Shown here piece after piece: positions 56,828 to 64,000 of a stretch of DNA of 64,000 bases. Positions within the stretch are counted from its first letter, which is position 1; each line of letters begins with the position of its first letter. Source of the stretch: Dastarcus helophoroides (taxonomy: Eukaryota > Arthropoda > Insecta > Coleoptera > Bothrideridae); contig CM053331.1 in NCBI GenBank assembly GCA_028583605.1, forward strand, positions 30,130,177 to 30,194,176, given 5' to 3'. Made by a program: the position numbers and the translations under genes. The notes under the pieces were generated by a model, which was not told the DNA's origin, did not search any database, and was given only the letters and a program-made list of their open reading frames with translations.

Positions 56828-56870
56828 ATAAATATATTTTCATAAAAATACTTTTTGAACACAACTCGTA
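55767..56870 (+). mobile_element. mariner-like element, decayed, 5' end missing
   Basis: A mariner transposase relic (55767-56827) followed by an untranslated end finishing TTTTTGAACACAACTCGTA at 56870, which reads as a mariner terminal repeat (complement TACGAGTTGTGTTCAAAAAG). I find no matching left terminus; the 5' side abuts the hAT MITE at 55675. Confidence 0.85.
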
Positions 56871-56872
56871 TT

Positions 56873-57088
56873 TGTTTTTTTTTTATGTTCGATCTTTATA
56901 ATAAGTTTCCAGTGTTTCAACATCGTCCCCAAACTCTGGAAGTTCTTAGGTAGACGATAATCCACGAAATTGCTGCCATTTCGCCTGAAACGAGCCGCAG
57001 AGTGATGGAAAGTTATCGGGAGAGGCTCACTCAATGTATCAACAATGGAGGTGAATACTTGAGCGATGTGATTTTTAAATTCCGTTGA
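56873..57088 (+). pseudogene. Tc1/mariner transposase C-terminal relic
   Basis: The frame near 56950-57088 reads IIHEIAAISPETSRRVMESY then RERLTQCINNGGEYLSDVIF, ending KFR and TGA at 57086. The ISPET...RVM...R...C...GG.HL.DVIF pattern is the C-terminus of Tc3-like/mariner-type transposases and differs from the mariner next to it. It lies directly behind that element's end, so one insertion probably disrupted or abutted the other. Confidence 0.75.
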
Positions 57089-58620
57089 TTTAAAATAGCA
57101 TTACGTATGCTTATTAAGGAATAACATTCTTTTTTAACATCTTGATTAGTTTAACTCTTATTAGCTCTCCAAATCGGGGAACTCTTTCTGCCCCACGCTG
57201 TATTAAGGTTAACTTCGATCACTAAGATCTTTGCTCCTTGCTGCTTTCTCAACATTTTTTTGCTGTTAGACATTAAAAGCTGAATTTTTTTCAGCTACGA
57301 GTAGTAAAACGTACCATTACGTAATCCATTAACTGATGTGGAAGATAAGAGAATATTGTCCTAATATAAGATGAAGACTAACCATACTTGCCCAAATTTG
57401 AAATCATTGGGTTCACAACAGCTGGTTGCGGACATGTAAAGCAATTTAATGAGCCATAAAACATGGTGACATTTAAAAATTCTAGTTTCCCGATTTTGCG
57501 AAATATTTTTATTGCTTGTTGATAATTTATTTGTTTCTTGGAAGAGGAATTAAAACGTAAAGGTTTATACATCTGGATTTATTGTGCTAATCCCAAAATT
57601 CTTTGTATCTAGATATGATGAATGTAATTATGAAACATTGTGCTGTAAATACCAAAATAGTACATATGATGATTTATGCTGTTGCTTTATCGTAAATATT
57701 GAAGAGTTGTCAGATGGATAATCGATGTTAGCAGTATCTCTTTAAACTAAAAAAAAATACTCGTGATTCATATAAAAGAATTCTCTTAATTCGGAGAGTG
57801 ATCTGATCAAACTTAATTAGACTAATTAGGTGTAGGCATATGCTCCACATAAATTTTGCTAATCAGGGCTTATGCCGAATAAATACATAATGAATGAGCA
57901 TGTCAACTTTAACAATAAGACTGTAAAACCCAGATACAAACGCACACATAATAATTACTTTCAGGAAAAAGATAACGAAACTTACGTTTCTTGGTGGTTT
58001 TATCGAAACAGTTGCAATTTTGAAGAATGCAAAAAAGTTGAATAGCATGTATCATCGCTTGTGGTAACCTATGATAGAGCTGCGAAAAGCGTATTTAAAA
58101 TTTAACCTTCATCTAGAACTGCTGAAAGTGAAAGTTTTACTAAATGCACAGAATTAAACAGATAAATGTCGCTAAATTACAAAATTTATACATCTAATTA
58201 ACTCATCTCTATGATTCAGTACGACAATAATTTAGAGTTACGCATAAATATAAGACGAACACGACAACTCGAGTAGGATGAAAGTGTTACACCCACAAAT
58301 AATTTATTCCAAAATTAGGATCTTCCTTTTCTTTGTGTTTAGTATTTCCCGTCTTGAAATGCAATGCAATTGTTTACAAATTCTCTTTGTGTAATTGTTA
58401 GTATCTAGATTTATGCATGTCGAACCAATGAGTCATGATAAAAGTACGATTTTATTATAATTTGGGAGAAACCAACACAAGTTTACTTTCTTGTTCCCAT
58501 ATTAATGAACTTTGTTCTAGGAGGTGTTTAACCCCCCCCCCCTCCAAACCATTTTTTCTACGAAACCCAAAAACAGGTACAATAATTAGATGTATAAAAT
58601 AATTTTTTTTTTCAAAAATT
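57089..58620. other. non-coding stretch, nothing recognised
   Basis: AT-rich unique-looking sequence without a supported gene. A C-run (CCCCCCCCCC near 58533) is the only conspicuous simple tract. Confidence 0.45.
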
Positions 58621-58637
58621 TTAGTCATAATTACTAT

Positions 58638-58909
58638 GCAAGTAGAATACAACCTAGGCTGCAAATTCATGCAGCCTTCAGGCGTGTATAGTGAATCATA
58701 GGTAGCTGAACTACCAACAGTTGAAACATTGTCACCTAGCGAAGCGGTTGCTCTCTAGGAAAGTTCCCAGAAGACAAGGATTCTAATGCACAGGCCAGTA
58801 GATGTGAACATTTATTAAATTCGATGATTGGAAACCAAAGATCAAAGATCTAACAAGATCGAAACCGGTCTTCGAATCTAATAAATGTCCAAACCTATTG
58901 GTCTGTGCA
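58638..58909 (+). mobile_element. 272-bp retro-type insertion with a perfect 17-bp target duplication
   Basis: TTAGTCATAATTACTAT stands at 58621-58637 and again at 58910-58926. The insert ends in a hairpin whose arms are about 58783-58823 and 58872-58909 (AATGCACAGGCCAGTAGATG against its near complement). Between them lie GATTGGAAACC and GATCGAAACCGGTC. A long duplication indicates target-primed or Penelope-like insertion, not a DNA transposon. No coding sequence. Confidence 0.75.
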
Positions 58910-58926
58910 TTAGTCATAATTACTAT

Positions 58927-59248
58927 TTTTTTGTTATTGAAAAACTTTATAAATTGGTAGTTTACCCCATGATGGGGTCAAAAGATTTTATTTTTTTATT
59001 TTCGTCCAAATAAAACTTTTGGAAAAAGAAACTAAACGAATTATCATTTCAAGTTCGCGAGAACAACAAAATCCACATCTGCAATCTCGACTTTGAAGGG
59101 GTGGAACTGCTCTTAAAACGGTTTATTAGCCGATAAAAAAATACGTGTCTCTTGCACATTGTGATTCTCTATCCAAAAATTAGGAAAACCGGCGCCGAAC
59201 ATCTCCTGATCATTTGTTAGAAGTAAAAATTTTGAAAAAGTCATTTTT
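58927..59248. other. non-coding stretch before the satellite array
   Basis: Nothing beyond AT-rich sequence; no gene, repeat unit or RNA structure supported. Confidence 0.4.
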
Positions 59249-59957
59249 TAAGCTTCAAGTCAAATTTGTGGATAAAGTAAATAAAGAATTACAAGTTTCA
59301 GTTTAGCCTCTCGAGAAAACTTCGTTTTTAAATAATAAACTCTCAAAATTAGGAGTTTATTAGCAAATTTTTTTTGAATTTTTGATATTTGAACCTGAGA
59401 TTTGGTTTATAAAATTTTTCAAGCTTCAAGTCAAAATTTTCGATAAAATAAGTTAAGACTTACAAGTTTCAATTTGGCCTCTCGAAAAAACTTCGTTTAT
59501 AAATAATAATCTCTCAAAATTTGGACTTTATTCGTGATTTTTTTTTGAACTTTTGACATTTGAATATGATATTTCGTTTATAAAATTTATCAAGCTTCAA
59601 GTGAAAATTTTTGATAAAATAAATTAAGAATTACAGGTTTCAGTTTAACCTCTCAAAAAAACTCCGTTTATAAATAATAATCTCTTAAAATGTTGAGTTT
59701 ATTCCTGAACGTTTTTTTGAATTTTTGACATTTGAACCTGAGATTTGGTTTTTAAAATTTTTCAAGCTTTAAGTCAAAATTTTCGATAAAATAAGTTAAG
59801 AACTACAAGTTTCAAATTGGCCTCTCGAAAAAACTTTGTTTATAAATAATAATCTTTCAAAATTTGGAGTTTATTCGTAATTTTTTTTGAATTTTTGACA
59901 TTTGAACCGGAGATTTCGTTTATAAAACTTATTAAGTTTCAAATCAAAATTTTTTGG
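59249..59957 (+). repeat. 171-bp tandem repeat (satellite-like), array 1
   Basis: The landmark AGCTTCAAGT recurs at 59251, 59422, 59593, 59765 and 59935 (spacings 171, 171, 172 and 170). Each unit contains TTACAAGTTTCA, CCTCTCGAAAAAACTTCG, TTTATAAATAATAATCTCTC and TTTTTGACATTTGAA. Units differ from one another by 10-20% by eye. Confidence 0.93.
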
Positions 59958-61564
59958 CATTTCCAGCTAAGGATCACTCCTTCTGGTGGCGACAATTATA
60001 ACTACTGCTTGTAGGTCACAGGTTTGTTTACACTTTGATATAGCGTTTGCTTTGTGAATGTAGCCATAACAAGCGTTCAATTTTCGGTTAGTTGATGTTA
60101 GAATCAGAAGTTAATGGTTTGATTAGTTTGTACCTAAGTACCTAAAGTAGTTGGAGACATTTGTTTATACCTACCTATATTTATAGACTTTTTAAATTTA
60201 TTCATTATTGTAGAATATGGAATTTACTTCAAATCAAATAAAAATCAAATCAAAGATTTTTGGCATTGTTTATGGCTGCATTACACAAAAATATACAAGA
60301 GAAAATATTTAGAAGGCTCTTGCTAACATTCTTTGTTTATGAAACTAAAAAACATGATATTTCATATACAGTGCTATTATTTCTCTTCCGTAACATTTCT
60401 ATTTTAAACATAGTTTTACAGTCAGCTATTCCATTTCATCTCAAGAAGGACATTTACGATACCAAAACTATGTGGCTAATGTTTTAAATAATTTCCAAAC
60501 ATTAAAAGTATTCCAGAATGTACTTAAATTCTAGTTTAAGCAGCAACATGTCTATACTGCAGAATCAAAATGGTAAGGGTAACCAAATTTTAAAATTCAT
60601 CACTGAAATAAATCCTTCTTGGCTGATTACGGTGCTAAAAAACGAACCCTGGTCCAGTCATATCAGTCACTTGTCAAAATATTGTAGACTTTTTAATATT
60701 TATTGTGGCATTTATTGTTAATACAGTTTATTAGTGGTGATTATCACTTTTATCAGTAAGATATGGGGGGCTAAAGCATCAGATAAACAATTTTTGAAAG
60801 TAGTAATTTAATTCAGTAGTTAGGAATAGGTGGATGCTATCGTGAAGGAATTTTATTCGATGTAATGTGCAATTCAAACCTTATTACTTTATTTTAAATT
60901 TTCTCCATTTTCTTCTTTTACACACCAATAATAAACGTGACTTCCATTCAGAAGCCTTTTCCCTAAAAATATTTTCAATCTTTAACTGAACAACAAAATT
61001 AACTAGTGTTAAGTATTACTACGCCTTCTAAGAAATTATTTAGTTCTTTGCAAATAACTTACGACTACAAGAAATTTTACATATCTTTTAACGTATTCGT
61101 CACTTACAACTTTTAGAATGTTAAACTGTTCTAGTAAATTAAAATAATATTCCTGAGGATTGAGGCTATATTGATAAATTTACCCTTTAACAATTATTCC
61201 ATACAGAAGTTGAGCTGTAAAAACAAGATTAAGATGCTTATGCACTGCAATCTATCTCGCCCACATTCCAAAATATAAAAGCTTTTTCCCCGATTCCATT
61301 ATAATTTGTATAAACAGTCGGCTTGTTTTAATTACATTAGTTATTGTCCTCTTAATATACATATAATTATTTGCAAATTATAAAAACTGCTTGGCAAAAT
61401 AAGAAAATATTCATACGAAATATCTAATTTTTACATACATATTATAGCCTTAAAGATAGGTTATAAGCAAGCGACCTACTTGCGATCAGCTGATACTTTG
61501 ACTATACATATAAATATTTATATTATCTAAGAGCTGATAGTTGGCGCGAACTTTTAATTCGAAT
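59958..61564. other. 1.6-kb interruption of the satellite
   Basis: The first array stops at TCAAAATTTT and the second resumes at AATAAGTTAAG, leaving 1.6 kb of non-satellite DNA with no recognised gene. It includes TAGGTCACAGG (60012-60022), which loosely resembles the TGCAGGTCACA end motif at 54301. Direct repeats at the borders were not found. Confidence 0.5.
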
Positions 61565-62050
61565 CGTCAATAAGTTAAGAATTACAAGTTTCAGTTTAGC
61601 CTCTCGAAAGAACTTCGTTTTTAAATAATAAACTCTCAAAATTAGGAGTTTATTCCCAACTTGTTTTTGAATTTTTGACATTTGAACCCGAAATTTTGTT
61701 TATAAAACTTTTCAGACTTCAAGTCAAAATTTTCGATAAAATAAGTTAAGACTTACAAGTTTCAATTTGGCCTCTCGAAAAAACTTCGTTTATAAATAAT
61801 AATCTCTCAAAATTTGGACTTTATTCGTGATTTTTTTTTGAACTTTTGACATTTGAATATGATATTTCGTTTATAAAATTTATCAAGCTTCAAGTGAAAA
61901 TTTTTGATAAAATAAATTAAGAATTACAGGTTTCAGTTTAGCCTCTCGAAAAAATTTTGTTTATAAATAATAATCTCTTAAAATGTTGAGTTTATTCCTG
62001 AATGTTTTTTTGAATTTTTGATATTTGACCCGGAGATTTTGTTTATTAAT
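61565..62050 (+). repeat. 171-bp tandem repeat, array 2
   Basis: Three units continue the same repeat (landmarks at about 61714 and 61886, spacing 172). The unit at 61715-61885 is practically identical to the one at 59423-59592, including its private variants (GACTTACAAG, TTTGGACTTTATTCGTGA, TTTGAATATGATATTTCG), while neighbours differ. Confidence 0.9.
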
Positions 62051-63021
62051 TGGAGGTTGTTCGTGAATTATTTTCGAATCTTTGATATTTAAATCCGAAA
62101 CGCTAAACCTACAAAGTTAAACATGATATTTTCAGATTTTTCAAATAAATTAGTCCCTTGAAATCGCAAAATTCAATGCCAATTTTCACATTTATAAAAT
62201 GATTCTCGAATTTTTAAGTTTAAACATTTGACGTTCAAACTGCGAATTTTGATAACATCTAAAATTTACAAAATTGAAATTGCAGTTTTAAAAATAAGAA
62301 AAAGTGGCGAATTTTGGGGAAAAATTTCCAATTAAAAAAATACTCTGAAATTTTTGGTTTTAAAAATTGCAAGTTTAAGCTAATTTTGGTAAGCATCACA
62401 AATGTTTGACTTTTACACAAAAATTAAAAACTTCTAGAGCATTCGAAATTTGGAATATACCTACAGTCCAACAGAGACATTTTTTAAATAATATTGATTT
62501 TTATTTAAAGCTTTTTTCACTTGAAAAGTTGGCTGAGTGAAAAATTTTGATTTTTTCCTCGAAATTTCGACATTTTTATAGAAGTTCGTAGTTTTGAGTT
62601 AAAACACAAAATAAAAAAAATAAAATTGTAATTATGAGAAAACAATCAAAATTCGTAAACAAAAATATTTAAAAAAAAGGTTATCAAAATTTCTGCTTTA
62701 GTTGAGAAATATTCAAACCAAAATATTCGATCTTTTTTTCTGGAAACTTTGGTCAAAACTACAACATTTCTAGAAAAATTCTAATTTTTGAGAAAGTCGT
62801 CAATGAATTTATTGTTTTTTTTTTTAAATTTTGAACTCCAAAATTCTGGATTTAGACTTTTCTAGAAATTGTCACTAACTTTCCTTTAAGAATTTTATCT
62901 TTCAATTTCTACTTTTTCCTCGAAATTCCAGGTCTAATCCTAGTCTTAAAAAACTAAAATTACAAATTTAGGTAAATTTGAACCTTTCATAAACACCTGC
63001 ATAGTTGTCAAACATTTCCAA
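62051..63021. other. AT-rich non-coding stretch before the octamer array
   Basis: Loose quasi-repeat-like composition (AAATTTCGAC near 62560, 62900). No gene visible. Confidence 0.45.
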
Positions 63022-63660
63022 ATGACGTTTCGTATTTTTCTATTTTTGTATTTTTTTATTTTTGTGTTTTTGTATTTTTGCATTTTTGTATTTTTGTTTT
63101 TGTACTTTTGCATTTTTGTATTTTTGTTTTTGTATTTTTGTATATTTATATTTTTGCATTTTTGTTTTTGTATGTTTGTATTTTTAAATTTTTGTATCTC
63201 TGTATTTTTGTATGTTTCTATCTTTGTATTTTTGTATTTTTGTATTTTTGTATGTTTGTATTTTTGTATGATTGTATTTTTGTATTTTTGTATTTTTGTA
63301 TTTTTGTATTTTTGTATTTTTGTATTTTTGTATTTTTGTATTTTTGTATTTTTGTATTTTTGTATTTTTGTATTTTTGTATTTTTGTATTTTTGTATTTT
63401 TGTATTTTTGTATTTTTGCATTTTTGCATTTTTATATTTTTGTATGATTGTATGTTTGTATTTTTGTATTTTTGTATTTTTGCATTTTTGTATTTTGGTT
63501 TTTGTATTTTTAAATTTTTGTATTTTTATATCTTTGTATTTTTAAACATTTGCATTTTTGTATTTTTGCAGTTTTGATTTTGGTTTTTGTATTTCTATAA
63601 TTTTGTATTTTTTTATTTGTATTTTTGAATTTTTGTATTATTGTAATTTTGTATTTTTGT
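63022..63660. repeat. octamer microsatellite (TATTTTTG)n
   Basis: Nearly uninterrupted TATTTTTG units with scattered variants (TTTTGCAT, TTTTTATA), most regular at 63272-63415. The apparent long proteins (FVFLYFCI repeats) are translations of the array, not genes. Confidence 0.95.
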
Positions 63661-63675
63661 ACTTTAGTATTGTTG

Positions 63676-63830
63676 TATTTTCGTATTTTCCTATTTTCGT
63701 ATTTTCGTATTTTCGTATTTTCGTATTTTCGTATTTTCGTATTTTCGTATTTTCGTATTTTCGTATTTTCGTATTTTCGTATTTTCGTATTTTCGTATTT
63801 TCGTATTTTCGTATTTTCGTATTTTCGTAT
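63676..63830. repeat. octamer microsatellite variant (TATTTTCG)n
   Basis: About 19 very homogeneous TATTTTCG units, differing from the adjacent array by one T-to-C change per unit. The variant unit was evidently amplified as a block. It is CpG-bearing, unlike the rest of the array. Confidence 0.95.
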
Positions 63831-64000
63831 TTTTGTATTTGGCATTTTTTGCATTTTTGCATTTTTGCCTTTTTACATTGTTGCATTTTTGGATTTTTGT
63901 ATTTTTTAATTCTTTTATTATTGTATTTTTGAGTTTTTGTATTATTGTATTTGTGTATTTTTGTATTTTCGAAACGTCGTATTTTTGTATTTTTATATTT
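63831..64000. repeat. degenerate end of the octamer array
   Basis: Returns to TATTTTTG-like and GCATTTTT units and runs to the window edge, so the true array end is outside. Confidence 0.85.

Noticed and set aside
58850..58870. A second hammerhead core (CTAACAAGATCGAAAC) in the 58638-58909 insertion
   Set aside because: The CUGANGA box is not matched at two core positions and no stem II can be drawn, so it is not called as a ribozyme.
60260..60721. Two plus-strand ORFs in the satellite interruption
   Set aside because: Short, no motif, no splice context and no repeat-family match that I can recognise; insufficient to call genes.
63022..63932. Several overlapping long ORFs on both strands (FVFLYFCI- and KIQKYKNT-type proteins)
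   Set aside because: They are direct translations of the octamer microsatellite in different frames; codons simply follow the 8-bp unit.

Overview
The window looks like an AT-rich insect (at least arthropod) nuclear genome: two spliced housekeeping genes with small exons and very large introns, embedded in transposon debris of families typical of insects (hAT, mariner/Tc1, CR1/jockey-type LINE, RTE-like tails, long foldbacks). A beetle or similar insect is plausible, but the sequence alone does not fix the order.

Region 1 (about 3,100-26,450) holds the only convincing host genes, a divergent pair. On the minus strand is a five-exon Sir2/SIRT1-type NAD-dependent deacetylase (start codon 17,812, stop 4,819, 705 codons after splicing). 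On the plus strand is a four-exon eIF1A gene (start 18,006, stop 26,108, 148 residues). Their start codons are 193 bp apart, so they must share a compact bidirectional promoter. Every splice phase was checked and closes cleanly. The long introns are filled with a diffuse, strand-polarised quasi-repeat (motif close to GAAATTTCGAC) and with nested transposons; eIF1A intron 2 carries a 3.1-kb hAT element with a perfect 8-bp target duplication.

Region 2 (26,450-47,700) is intergenic and repeat-built: a 2.9-kb TG...CA segment with a 4-bp duplication (solo-LTR candidate), a 5.6-kb foldback carrying a decayed hAT transposon in its loop and a 1.08-kb insertion in one arm, a decayed minus-strand CR1/jockey-like LINE, a 3.7-kb element with inverted GAACCG-rich ends, a tRNA-Asp-like relic and small foldbacks.

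Region 3 (47,700-57,100) is a nest of elements. A possible outer element contains a hAT copy with a perfect 8-bp duplication, which is split at an (AT)n run by a 5.5-kb segment with 11-bp inverted ends (TGTGACCTGCA) and coding-like plus-strand fragments that I do not recognise. A hAT-type MITE, a decayed mariner and a Tc1/mariner tail follow.

Region 4 (57,100-64,000) has a short retro-insertion with a perfect 17-bp duplication, a 171-bp tandem repeat with duplicated higher-order structure, and an octamer array (TATTTTTG, then TATTTTCG) running to the window edge.

The most unusual signals are four copies of a short foldback repeat with a hammerhead-ribozyme-like core at its centre (501-648, 12,957-13,182, 13,384-13,550, 45,803-46,025) and the unrecognised 5.5-kb element inside the second hAT copy.
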